This document shows, in pieces, positions 45,933 through 57,615 of a stretch of 64,000 bases of DNA. A model generated the notes under the pieces. That model saw nothing but the letters and a program-made list of their open reading frames with translations. It was not told the origin of the DNA and searched no databases. Both the position numbers and the translations under genes were made by a program. Positions within the stretch are counted from its first letter, which is position 1, and every line of letters begins with the position of its first letter. Source of the DNA: Ilex aquifolium (lineage: Eukaryota > Streptophyta > Magnoliopsida > Aquifoliales > Aquifoliaceae); contig OX637394.1 of the NCBI GenBank assembly GCA_951799425.1, positions 45,492,642 to 45,556,641 of the forward strand. The letters run 5' to 3'.

Positions 45933-46608
45933 TCTATACTACTTATAAAAGCACCTAAAAATGAAAAAAAATTGAATCTCTATTTTACCCTTATAAAATA
46001 TTGCAAACGCTACTCTATAATTCCACAATTAAATATCTAAATTACCATCATATTCTCATGTCTTTAAATCTCTAAATTATCTATTATATCTCTTTTAATT
46101 ATTTAATCAATTTCTATAAAACTTTTTGATTGATTATATCATCCTTAAAAAAATATACATCATTATATTTTCAATAAAATGTTTAAAAAACCTTCAAAAA
46201 CTCTGTCAATCTTATATTACACATCTCATATACAAAGATAACATATGCCTACACATGTTTATTTTCTTTTTCATCGAAAGTTTTAACCCTTTCATTTCTA
46301 AGATAAAAAATAATGTATATATAATTTAAATCAATTTATGTTGCATCAGTATAATTTTTTAGTCACAATAACCTTTCTAAGTTGTACTAAGATTTTACGT
46401 AAAAATAGATATTGTATTGTATTTTTAAAAAAAATTGATTTTTTTTGAATTTTAATATGCTCGATATTATATAATTGTATAATAGAATATGAACAATAAA
46501 AAAATAAGTTTGGTAAATTTGAGAATATGTCTATTTCAAATACAATATACCTAATATGTGTTTGTGTATAATAATTATTCACGTGCAACGCACGTGGTGC
46601 ATTGCTAG
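45933..46608 (+). mobile_element. Non-autonomous Helitron
   Basis: Starts TCTATACTACTTATAAAAGC after an A and ends CTAG before a T. The perfect hairpin ACGTGC-AAC-GCACGT (46581-46595) sits 9 bases before CTAG. These are canonical Helitron ends. No Rep/helicase coding sequence. Confidence 0.7.
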
Positions 46609-47320
46609 TACTTATAAATGTCAGCATCTGTGAAAAACTTCTAATTTTTTATTTTATCCTTAATTTTTGTTATAAATTCAATGATACCCATATATTAGTT
46701 TCTTCTAATTTGTATTTCTTATACCTATTTGACTTATATGTCCTTTTAAACTCTTTTATAAATAGTATTTTTTTTATACCTGACTTCTAAGTTCTTTTAA
46801 ACTCTTTTTGTAACTGTATTTGACTTCTAAATTCTATATTACTTTTATTCAAATTTTATTTTCTATATCTATTTTGGACTCATTTATTAGTAGTACAATT
46901 ACATACCATTTTCTATATCTATTCTATATTTATATAAAAAAATAAAGTTCAATCTATATTCAATTATTCAATAGTCCAGTATATGTGAAATTTCAACTAC
47001 CACCATTGTTCACATATGATGTGAGTGTAAAGACTGCACTGCAGACAAAACAAAAAGAGAAACCTGTGAGATGATAGACATAAGGCAAATGTTACTTTTT
47101 ATAAAATCTAAATAAACCCCAATAGTTTTAGTAAATACGTGATTACTTAAAAAAAATTTCAATGGGGGCAACCTTCTTTTACAATATCCTAAAATTTCAA
47201 AAATGTCAAACTACTCCCCCAAAAATTTTCAAAATTTCAGTGAAAACAGCCGCCCCACTGTAAACCCGCCCCCAGTGTTTCACATATACATCTAATATTT
47301 GAAGACCTAGTTCGAAAAAA

Positions 47321-47432
47321 CTTGAAGTTATGGACAATCATGCCTTCAATGTTCCCTCATGGTTATCTATAACTCACTTGAAGTTATGGGCAACCATGCC
47401 TTCAATGTTCCTTCATGGTTATCTATAACTCA
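47321..47432 (+). repeat. 56-bp tandem duplication
   Basis: 47321-47376 and 47377-47432 are adjacent copies (CTTGAAGTTATGGRCAAYCA ... TCTATAACTCA), differing at only a few positions, so recent. Confidence 0.9.
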
Positions 47433-47686
47433 TCGAGATGGGGTAGGCGTTGGGAAATCTCAAACCTACTCAATTTAGGGTTGGTGTTATTAATATGATC
47501 TGTTAATCGGATATGAATCAATACTGAATAAAAGAATTGATAAGAACCTACAAATAAAAGATGTATGTACATTATAAATTCAATTATATATATGGCTTAA
47601 AATAAAACAAATATTTGATAAACAAATTTTGACACGACAATGACGAATTCCGCATGATATTGCCCAGTACTAGGCTTAGTTGAAAG

Positions 47687-47850
47687 GGAAATACTATGTA
47701 ATCTAAATTTGTAAGTCAAATTTGTATCCCAAATGAAGGGGACCATTCGATGAATGAGTCCCATCAATTTTTTTAAATGAGACCCACTGATCCAATAGTT
47801 CTCTTTTATTTAGGATGTAAATTTAGGTTACAGATTACATAATATTCCTC
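47687..47850. mobile_element. Small MITE
   Basis: Inverted ends GGAAATACTATGTAATCT / complement GAGGAATATTATGTAATCT, ~164 bp, non-coding. TSD not resolved. Confidence 0.55.
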
Positions 47851-49399
47851 TATTTGAAATCATTAATTGAAAACGTTGTACAACCTAACACACACTGGCT
47901 TTCTAGAATTGTCATCCATCATTAAAGTTGCAACAGTAAAATGGCAAGAGGTCACACCTAATTTTCCAAATTTGTGTATTTATGGTCAATTTACACCCAC
48001 ATTTCCACTAATTAAGAAAAGTTTCACCAATGAGAAAGTTTTTCAAAAGTATTCATCACTATAACTGGACTTGGGCCATCTCCAATTTTGACTAAATTTT
48101 TTACTTAAATTATTTCTATGTTCATTCAATTTCCACCTTCGTTCTATTTCCATGTAAAAATATTTCTACGTACCGAATGCTGCATTAGAGACCAAACTAA
48201 TATCAATTGGTAAATTACCCACGATTTCTTGCAATTCACCAAAAAAAAAAAAAAAAAAAAAAAAAAACAGCATGGTGCCTATGCAGATGTCGATTTCCAG
48301 GTTTAAAAATTGTATGCATCCTATTGTCATCGTGGGTTTAAATTTGGAAATTAATTTTTCAAAAAAAAAAAATATATGGTACTCTATCACTTATAATGCA
48401 TACATCCCGCCATAACAGAAAATCTTGTACACCTAGAACAAAAATTTGCACAGACAATACAATCTATTAATTGGGCCCACAACCAAAAGTGAAAAATTAA
48501 AATATTAAAAGGATAATGATTTGTTATATCAGTTAGAAAGGGACTTCCTACCAAAGAAGATGATATCATAATTAATAGTATAAGTTAATGAAGTGTTGAT
48601 ATATTTATAGCATCATTTACTCGTTAGAATGACATCATCCGATGTATGTGTCTCGGAGATAATTGCATGCATGTAGAATAGAGTTGACAATCGAGCGTCG
48701 CGAGCAGTGTTTAGATCATTTTATTTTGAATTTGTGTAAGTTTTAATTAACTATAATTTAATCTATCTAATTAATTAGGTTAGATGTCTTATCGTTAATC
48801 TGATCTATTTAATATTGTTTCGTGTTTGGTTGACACATATAAGTCTGAATAAGACATGCCGGACTAAAACGAGAATTTCTCTAAGCTAAACTCATAACTC
48901 GTAGTTTATTTCATAAACTAAAAATTCATTAAATTCAGCTATCACAAATTCAACTAAAAAATCTCTCAATTTACAAGTATTTTATGTTAATACCCAATAA
49001 AAAGTGATAAAAAAATAGATATTTTATATATACAGTAACAATAAAACATGTTTATTGTATCTTAAAATTTGGGTTATACGTGTTTTACACAAATTCGACT
49101 AATTTATTATTTATTTTAGGGCGAGTATTTTTTGGATGGTGTTGAAAATTATTCAATTCTAACCCATTAGTTTCATTTGGAATGCAAGGACAAATGTAAA
49201 ATTCTAAATATATCATATTTGCCCTCATTCTAACAGTGGAATCAAGCAAACACATTCAATAATCAAATAATCTAAAAATAATTGGAGATGCCAGACCACC
49301 TGGACCAGGGTTTAGCAAGATGTCGAACTTGTGAATGCATAGAGTAGATGATCCAAAACATATAAGCAATTATAAGGAATTTGTAACACAAATGTTTAG

Positions 49400-49936
49400 T
49401 GATCAGCCCAGGTCCAACTGGTCCAAGTCCAATTAATGAGGTAAGCCCAAATCAACTAAAAGGCAGGTCAAACTCAGCTCATGTATTCAGTCAAATCTAA
49501 AGTTTAAGAGACCAAAGAAGATCAGTGTTCGTGGGGAGTAATTATCAGAATAACCACTGCTCGAAGATCAAGACTATCCTTAGTCGTATCTATCATTAAT
49601 TGTAGCTATCACTAGTAACCTACCCTTCATGCCACCACCTCAACTAAAGTTCTGTGCATATAAATTGTAAGTCCTCTACACATGAGGGACACATCTCTAC
49701 ATCTCTAACACAGCTATCTCTCCACACCTAGAGCTTACTCTTGTTCTCTCTCTCACCTACTATTTTATCAATAAAGTCCTACGGCTACCATTGTCGCCTT
49801 CAAAGTGGAGTAGGTCACCCTGACAGAACTACTCTATATCTGTGTTGTTTGTGTTGATCTTATCTTTATATTTATTGCACTTATTACCTATATTAATTAC
49901 TCGACAGGTAGTGCATAAATCCAATTTTGTGCATCA
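49400..49936 (+). mobile_element. 5' LTR of a Tat-type Ty3/gypsy retrotransposon
   Basis: Begins TGATCAGCCCAG and ends GCATCA just before a primer-site-like sequence (TTTGACATTGTCTGTGGGAA, 49941-49960). It is homologous to the solo LTR at 2781-3376. A TATAAATT promoter word is at 49659-49666 and an ATCAATAAA signal at about 49767. The primer site differs from the usual TTTGGCGCCGTCTGTGGG form by transitions only. Confidence 0.75.
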
Positions 49937-50002
49937 TTAGTTTGACATTGTCTGTGGGAAACGACCGAGTTTTCTACTACCTTTCTATTTTCTTTCAAAT
50001 CT

Positions 50003-51509
50003 ATGGCAATCACAACTAGATCGATGAATCAACAACTTGAAGACAACGACCCATCTCGTCGGGAAGAGACTCCGCCTCCGTCTCCACCATCCGAACCATC
50101 CACTACGACAAATCCTGTAGTCGGGCAACAGCTTTAGGAGACTATGCAGTTGTTGGTGAGTCAAAACCAGTAAATTCTCCAACTGATGCTCGCCTCAAGA
50201 GACGTCATTCCACAACCCACAGGAGGAGCATCACTCCCTCCAGTAGGGGAAGTCCCACCGCCTCTCCAATCTGGGCCCCTAGCACGGTGCCCCTCGCCAG
50301 GGAGTCCCCCCCTCAGCGCCCAAGCGCCTCGCATGCTCCTCTTCCTCATGTACTTGCTCCACCCCCACATGCTGCCGACCATCCTAGGTAGGAGGACAAG
50401 GGAAAAAATCAGTATGCAGATCATGAGAGCTACTATCACAAACCAACAGAGGGTGTCCCTAACCAATGAGACAAAAAGATTAAGGAGGTACAAAACCAGC
50501 TTGACGATGCTATCAATGCCATCAAGGCACAGACGCTAGAAACGGTGGATTACCTGGTAAGGTGTATTGACACTCCGTTAATGACGGATGTTGTCAACGA
50601 CCCTTTACCCTCAAAATTCAAGATGCCTACCGTGAAGATCTTTGATGGTACAAAAGATCCCCTCGACTATCTTGACACATACAAGTCTCTCATGCAACTC
50701 CACAATGTGTCTGACGAGATCATGTGTAGAGCCTTCCCTACCACCCTTAAGGGATCTGCGAGACAATGGTTCGCCAAGCTCAAGCTTCTTCCATCCATTC
50801 CTTTGTTGAGTTAAGAAAATCTTTCGTCTCCTACTTCATAGGGGGACGCCGCCACCAAAAACCAGTCACTCACCTGCTCACCATTAAGTAGGATCGGGAT
50901 GAAAGTTTAAGGAGTTACCTCACTCGTTTTAACGAGGAGGCTCTCCAGATCGAGGAGCCAGACGACAAGGCGACCATGGCTACCTTTATTACAAGTCTGC
51001 GCTCCTCGAGTTTTATGTTCTCCGTCCTGAAGAAGCCACCATCTAGCATGCCCAAGCTACTGTAAAGGGTACATAAGTACATGAATGCCAAGGACGTCAT
51101 CAAAGACAGACGAGGTGAGTCCCCACGCGGGGGTGAGAAAAGGAAGGACACCTGCAAGGACAAGTGGGAAGCAGATAACAAGAGGAAGAGGACATAGAGA
51201 GTCTCTGTCAAGGACCGCCTTGGTCCTGCACCTCTGAGAGAGTGGCAAGCCTTAACGCCGCTCAATGCTTTGGTGGAGTATATCCTATTCCAAATACAGG
51301 ATGATCCTACGATACGCTGGCCAAGGAAGATGAAGACCGCCCCGAACCGTAGGAACTCGAACAAGTATTGCCGCTTCCACTGCAACCATGACCACAATAC
51401 TGATGATTGCTTTGATCTTAAAAGGCAGATCGAAGAGCTTATACATCGTGGCCAGTTGCGGCAGTACGTTACTAGTAGAGGACAAGCCCCGTCGCCTAAC
51501 AGAAACTAG
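50003..51509 (+). pseudogene. gag of the Tat-type retrotransposon (broken)
   Basis: The ATG at 50003 (MAITTRSMNQQL) opens a Pro-rich gag N-terminus with stops at 50135 and 50171 and a later frameshift. The capsid-like core is readable at 50545-50814 ([30 protein letters not shown]). After further frameshifts the zinc-finger-like block NKYCRFHCNHDHNTDDCFDL (about 51361-51420) and LIHRGQLRQYV follow. This arrangement is typical of Tat/Retand gag. The protein cannot be made as one chain. Confidence 0.8.
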
Positions 51510-51739
51510 GATGATAGAAAGTGCTAGTAGCCCCTCGGAGAAATCTAGATGATCCCTAAAGGGTTAGGAGGAGGATGTGACTCCAACTTCGCCAAGAAGG
51601 CGCATGCCAGGAGAGCTAGACAGGCGGAGTCAAATGATCCTCGCCCGATGATGACGCCTTGGCACGGGGAAGGAGAAATCATCTCGTTCTAAGACAGGGA
51701 TCTTGAGGGGATCCAATACCCCTATGATGACCCTCTGGT

Positions 51740-52082
51740 CTTAACCATGATGGTAGCCAACTACAGGGTTAAGAGAATTTTGGTGGACAGTGGTAGCTAT
51801 GCCGACATCCTGTTTGCACCAATCTATGACATCTTTTATCTAGGCAGGGAAAGACTGCAGCCCATTAAAACGCTCCTCATCGAATTTTCGGGTCAAAGAC
51901 TTATCCTTTGAGTTCCATCACCCTGTCAGTCACTGCAGGGACAACACCTAGAAACTCCACCATCATGGTGAGCTTTATAGTGCTAGACTGCCCCTCTGCC
52001 TACAACATCATTCTTGGACGCCTTGCACTCAACACCTTAAGGGCAGTGCCGACTACCTATTACCTAGTTTTATGTTTCCCAA
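51740..52082 (+). pseudogene. Aspartic protease of the Tat-type element (truncated)
   Basis: The active-site motif ILVDSGSYADILF lies near 51776-51814; a frameshift follows, then FIVLDCPSAYNIILGRLALN near 51970-52030. Similarity stops at about 52082, where the Athila LTR begins, so the pol gene is interrupted. RT and integrase of this element should lie beyond the window if it is a simple nested insertion. Confidence 0.75.
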
Positions 52083-53139
52083 TGATTAAGGTCTAATAAT
52101 CACATTTATTATTAGGAAAGATTGATTATTTAATTATAAAAGTGTGATAAATATAAAAGTTTATCCAAGTTCGGATGCTATGCTATCAAATGTTGATTTG
52201 TGTTAATTTGCAGGACAAAAACATAATTTTGGAGATAAATTATGGGAAGATGAAGCATAGCTTAAGGGAAAGCACACTGGAAATCGCGTCCGGACGCGAG
52301 TGGCAGAAAGGCGATCAGAAGAAGAATAAACTCACTGGAAGTTGCGTCCGGACGGTTGAGGGACGTGCGTCCGGACGCGTGTCAAGGATCCGCTGATGCC
52401 AGACTTAGAATTCTGACGAAAATTAATCTCTTTCCTAGGAAGTTATAAATACAAATTGAAGACCTTGTAAACTGGAATTTTGGCTCATGAATTCTTTTAG
52501 TTTATGTTGCAATTCTTTTATCATGTCCGGCTAGAAGGTTAAGCTAGGGCTAGGGAAAACCTCTCAATGAAGTACGGTATTATTATTGATTTTGTACTTA
52601 ATAATTTATGATATTGTGTTAATTTAATTTCTGATCTTTTAGCAACGTTTTTATTCTGTAAAAACTCCTAAGTTGTTGTGTCACGTACATCGATTACTTG
52701 AGTTTTCCTGCGAATAAATAACTGGTTATTCCACGCTTGAAGTATTAGCATTATTTCATAAAATGATATGATTGATTGATTATTCAGGTTCCTGAATAAT
52801 TCTTTGATTATAACTTTTGGTTTTATCACTTAATTTGTTACTTGGATTAACCGACATCTAATTCCGGTTTTAAATCTAGTCTTGAGTCTTTAATTATTAC
52901 CGTATGAAATTGAGAGGGAGTACCTAATGCTCTAGTATTTTTATTATTATTTTAATTATTAAAATCAATTGTTTTCATTCAACAACTCTTCAAACGAACT
53001 TTTTCCTTTTAAAGTTATTTTTTTAGTATTCATGTGATTGTTTTCTTGTTACAATTCCTTGTGGGATCGACCTCGGACTTTCGAGAATAGATTACTCTGT
53101 TCAACCTACGCTTGGGTTTACACTTCTAAAGTTAAAGCA
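52083..53139 (+). mobile_element. 5' LTR of an Athila-type retrotransposon
   Basis: Proposed ends TGATTAAGG and GTTAAAGCA, placed between the end of Tat coding sequence and the primer site at 53146. It contains three CGTCCGGACG palindromes (cores 52287-52296, 52345-52354, 52368-52377) and a TATAAATA box at 52444-52451. The 3' partner LTR is not in the window, so the ends are inferred; the 5-bp TSD would be CCCAA (52078-52082) on the left. Confidence 0.65.
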
Positions 53140-53145
53140 AGTTTT

Positions 53146-53163
53146 TGGCGCCGTTGTCGGGGA
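53146..53163 (+). other. Primer binding site, tRNA-Asp type
   Basis: TGGCGCCGTTGTCGGGGA is complementary to the 3' end of plant tRNA-Asp(GTC) with one mismatch. It is the primer site expected for Athila-type elements and lies a few bases after the LTR end. Confidence 0.8.
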
Positions 53164-53314
53164 GTTGAAAAACAAGGAGCCATCACATCTTTTGAGGTTT
53201 TTGGTATTTGCGATTCGTCGGAGAACCGGTAACTTCGTTCCAATTTCTTTTATTCTTATTTTATGGTAATTTATTTAGTTTTTGTTATTTAGTTAGATTT
53301 CTGTTTTATTTAGT

Positions 53315-54420
53315 TTGTTTAGTTGTTTTATGAGCTCTTGGCATCGTGATTTGAGTGGTCGTTTAATAAGAGAAGATTTAGATACTCTGTTTGGAAATCT
53401 ATTTGGTTCATCTGATTTAAATTATTCTTTGCACACAATGGCTGCTAATCCTAACAATAATAGGCGGAATGAACTTCCCGAACATGAGGACCATATTGAT
53501 AGAGTAAGCAATCATGATGAGAACGATGCGGATAATTTGAATGCTAATCAGGGTAGGACTTTGCGTGAATATCTACAACCTGTACTACTCACTGAACCTT
53601 CATGCATTATTTTTCCATTGAATGCCATTAATTTTGTTTTCAAACCTGGCATGATTCAATTACTCCCAAAGTTCCTTGGTATAGGTGAAGAAAACCTATA
53701 TTTACACATCAGAGAATTTGAGGATGTATGTGCTACGTTCCATGACCAGAATGTTTCAATGGATATAGTCAGGCTGAAGCTATTTCCTTTTTCATTAAAG
53801 GAAAAAGCTAAAACTTGGTTATATTCATTAAGATCTAGGTCTATAGGTACATGGCAAGAGATGCAGAAACAATTTTTAAAGAAATTTTTTCCCACACATC
53901 GCACAAACTCTTTAAAAAGACAAATAATGAATTTTTCTGAAAAGGAGTCGGAAATTTTTTTTCAAAGTTGGGAAAGATTTAAAGACCTTCTTGCATCTTG
54001 TCCACATCATGGTTATGAGAGCTGGCGCGTGATAAGTTTCTTTTATGAGGGTTTAGGCCCACAGTTGCGTCAATTTATTGAGATGATGTGTAATGATGAT
54101 TTTATGAATAAGGAATCAGATGATGCTTTTGACTATTTAGATCAATTAGCAGAGAGTGCACAATCTTGGGACACTACATCTCAGGAACCATCTAAAGGTA
54201 AAACTGCACAATCATCATCATCTAGTGGGGGTAAGTACTAGTTGAGGGAAGAAGATGCCATTGGGGCTAGGATTGCCACTTTAGTTAGGAGGGTAGAAGC
54301 CATGGAATACAAAAGGGTTAATGAGGTTGACACGATACCTGTTGAAGAAGTTTGTAGCTTTTGTGAAATCCCTGGACACCTAGTTAAGTAGTGTCCAACA
54401 TTGCCTGTTTTAAAGGAAGT
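53315..54420 (+). pseudogene. Athila-type gag (interrupted by amber stops)
   Basis: The open part 53315-54241 gives 308 aa with an acidic, Asn-rich N-terminus. The capsid-type core follows: EENLYLHIREFEDVC, RLKLFPFSLKEKAKTWLYSL and FLKKFFPTHRTNSLKRQI. A TAG at 54239 ends it, but the same frame continues into a zinc knuckle, CSFCEIPGH-----C, which carries a second TAG at 54388 immediately before its last Cys. Both stops are compatible with CAG-to-TAG transitions. The core and order are characteristic of Athila gag. Confidence 0.85.
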
Positions 54421-55783
54421 TTTGCATGACCAAGCAAATGCTGCCAACAATTTTTCAAAACCTTACAATAATCCTTATTCAAATACATACAATCCGGGGT
54501 GGAAGAATCATCCCAATTTTAGTTGGAGGAATGAAAATCATACATCACAACCACCTCAACAAAATTCTTCCAATGTACCACCTTATGTCCCACCCCCTAA
54601 GAGAAGTATGGAGGAAGCATTGACACAGTTCATGCAGAGTCAGACAAACTATAATAGACAAACTACTCAGGCCATTGATGATCTCAGAAGTACAGTCAAT
54701 CAAACCACACATGCTTTAAATGATATTAGGAGTGCAATCACTAAACTGACTATTGACCCTTGTCATCAGGAGAAATGTAAGTTCCCAGCACAACCACAAC
54801 CAAATCCACATGGTCAATTTTTTGTGAATGACACTGGCACTTCTAATACTGGGCATGAACAGGTAAAGTCTATCACCACACTCCGTAGTGGGAAAGAAAT
54901 TGATAAAACCATTCCTTCTAAAACTCAAAAATCTGAGAAAATTTCAAAACCTACGGAGAGTGATGATAAACTTAATCCCTCTGAAGTTAATGAGCCTGAG
55001 AAGTATGTCCCTCCTGCACCATTCCCACAGAGATTGCTTACTTCTACCAAGCCTCATATGCACAATGATATGTTAGAGATATTTAAGCAGGTAAAAATCA
55101 ATATTCCCTTGTTGGATGCCATTAAACAAATACCTTCTTATGCAAAGTTTTTGAAAGAATTATGCACTGTCAAAAGGAAATTGAATGTGCAAAAGAAGGC
55201 ATTTTTGACTGAGCAGGTATCCTCCATTATACAGCATAACACTCCACCAAAGTATAAAGACCCAGATTGTCCTACTATTTCTTGTGTCATAGGCAACCAC
55301 AAAATTGAACAGGCTTTACTGGATCTTGGAGCTAGTGTGACCTTGCTCCCTTATTCAGTATATGAACAATTAGGGTTAGGTGAGTTAAAACCCACTTCGG
55401 TTACACTCCAATTAGCTGACAGATCAGTAAAAATACCGAGGGGTATGGTGGAGGATGTCTTAGTGCAGGTTGATAAATTTTATTTTTCCGTGGATTTTAT
55501 AATTTTGGATACTCAACCTGTATTAAATGCTAATACTCAAATTCCTGTTATTTTAGGCAGACCATTCCTAGCAACTTCAAATGCTTTAATTAATTGCAGG
55601 AATGGTGTGATGAAATTAACTTTTGGGAATATGACATTAGAGCTCAATATTTTTCAAGTGTGCAAACAACCAGGGAATGTTGATGAGGATGTGCACGAAG
55701 TTAATATGATTGAGTCTATTGTTCCAAGCAGAGTATATGATTCTTCTCTATTTGATCCACTTGAAGCATGCTTGCTTGAATAA
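54401..55783 (+). pseudogene. Athila-type gag C-terminus and aspartic protease
   Basis: Same frame as the preceding gag, 460 codons. A low-complexity Asn/Pro/Gln region, then the PFPQRL---K and VKINIPLLDAIKQIPSYAKF blocks typical of Athila, then the protease: LLDLGASVTLLP (DLGAS in place of DSGA, as seen in this lineage), FIILDTQ and VILGRPFLAT. A TAA at 55781 interrupts an otherwise continuing frame. Confidence 0.85.
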
Positions 55784-57447
55784 TCTTCTATGATAGAGAT
55801 AGATGAACATAATTCTGAAATTGCTATTTCGACTGATTTGTTAAACTCTTCACAGGTACTTGAAATGAAAGAGTTGAGACAGAAATTTGAGGAGCTTCCA
55901 CCAAGAATTGACCCACCAATCCCATCCAGTGATAAAGCTCCCAAGCTTGACCTCAAGCAGTTATCGGTTGAGTTAAAGTATGCATTCTTAGGAGATGATG
56001 CAACTTATTCAGTAATAATTTCTTCTCAATTAAATTCAGCACAGAAATGTATGTTATTACAACTTCTTAGAGAGCATAAAAATGCAATTGGCTGGACTTT
56101 AGCATATATAAAAGGAATTAGTCCATTGGTTTGAACTCACAAGATTTATTTGGAAGATAATGCTAAAACATCTAGGGAGATGCAACGTAGACTAAATCCA
56201 CATATGAAAAAAGTTGTAAAGAAGGAAGTGCTGATATTGTTAGATATATGAATTATTTACCCTATTGCAGACAGCAAATGGGTAAGTCCCACACAGGTAG
56301 TTCCTAAGAAATCTGAGTCACTGTAGTTGCTAATGAAAATAATGAACTTGTGCCAACTAGGACAATTACTGGTTGGAGAATGTGCATAGACTACAAGAAA
56401 CTAAATTCTGTTACTAGAAAAGATCACTTCCCTTTGCCTTTCATGGATCAAATCTTAGAAAGGGTGGCCTCACATTTTTATTATTGTTTTTTAGATGGTT
56501 ATTCAGGATATAACCAAATTGAAATTGCCCTAGAGGACCAAGAAAAAACCATATTTACTTGTCCTTTTGACACCTTTGCTTATCGAAGGATGCCCTTTGG
56601 ACTCTACAATGCACCGGCGACCTTTCAAAGGTGTATGCTTAGTATTTTCAGTGATATGGTTGAACGTTTTCTTGAAGTCTTTATGGATGATTTTACTGTT
56701 TTTGGTGATTCCTATGATGACTGTTTATCTAACCTTGAGAAAGTGCTTATAAGATGTGAAGAAAAGAACCTTGTACTTAACTGGGAAAAATGTCATTTTA
56801 TGGTTCGAAAGGGAATTGTTCTTGGTCACATTGTCTCGTCTGAGGGAATTCAGGTAGATAAAGTAAAAATTGAACTAATTGCTAATTTACCCACTCCTAA
56901 AACCCTCAAGGATGTTAGATCTTTTTTGGGTCATGCTGGTTTTTATAGGAGATTTATAAGAGATTTTAGTTCTATTTCTAGACCACTGTGCAATCTCCTA
57001 GAGAAAGACACACCTTTTGAGTGGGATGATTCATGCCAAGAAGCTTTTGACAAGCTAAAGGGCATGCTCATCACTGCTCCAATTATGAAACCCCTGAATT
57101 GGAGTCTACCTTTTGAAATTATGTGTGATGCCAGTGATTATGCTGTAGGGGCAGTTTTAGGACAAATGAATGAGAAAAAGCCACATGTCATCTACTATGC
57201 TAGTCGAACTTTAAATAGTGCACATATGAATTATTCTACCACAGAAAAGGAATTACTGGCAGTAGTATTTGCACTAGACAAATTTAGGTCATATTTAGTA
57301 GGATCCCCCATTGTCATTTTCACAGACCATGCAGCTCTTAAATATTTACTGACAAAGAAAGATGCCAAACCAAGACTGCTTAGGTGGATCCTCCTACTCC
57401 AAGAATTTGATATAACCATTAAAGATCAAAAAAAGGGTAGAGAATGA
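55784..57447 (+). pseudogene. Athila-type reverse transcriptase and RNase H (frameshifted)
   Basis: The N-terminal linker continues in the gag frame with TGA stops at 56132 and 56249. A one-base loss near 56315 shifts frame. From about 56330 to 57447 a long open stretch encodes the RT palm ([21 protein letters not shown], then VFMDDF as the YMDD-box equivalent), the thumb ([14 protein letters not shown]) and RNase H ([38 protein letters not shown]). An A-run indel near 57430 ends this frame. Confidence 0.88.
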
Positions 57448-57615
57448 AGTGGCTGACCATTTGTCTAGACTTGTGAGTAATATACCCATAGAGACAGTGC
57501 CAATCAAAGACACCTTCCCTGACGAACAGTTGTTGGCAGTTTTTTCGCTACCATGGTTTGCTGATATTGTGAATTTTCTTGTTACAGCTAATATGCCACC
57601 AGCTTGGACTACCGT
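57448..57615 (+). pseudogene. Athila pol linker before integrase, cut by the solo LTR
   Basis: The VADHLSRL motif that follows RNase H in this lineage continues to LPWFADIVNFLVTANMPPAW. It stops at 57615, where the solo LTR begins. The matching right half resumes at 60273 in the same relative frame. Confidence 0.8.

Larger units (their letters stand above)
46609..49399. other. Intergenic with small repeats
   Basis: After the Helitron end a partial further 5'-end-like copy begins at 46609. The stretch also contains a 56-bp tandem duplication and a MITE (listed separately) and a ~26-A run near 48241. No gene is recognised. Confidence 0.35.
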
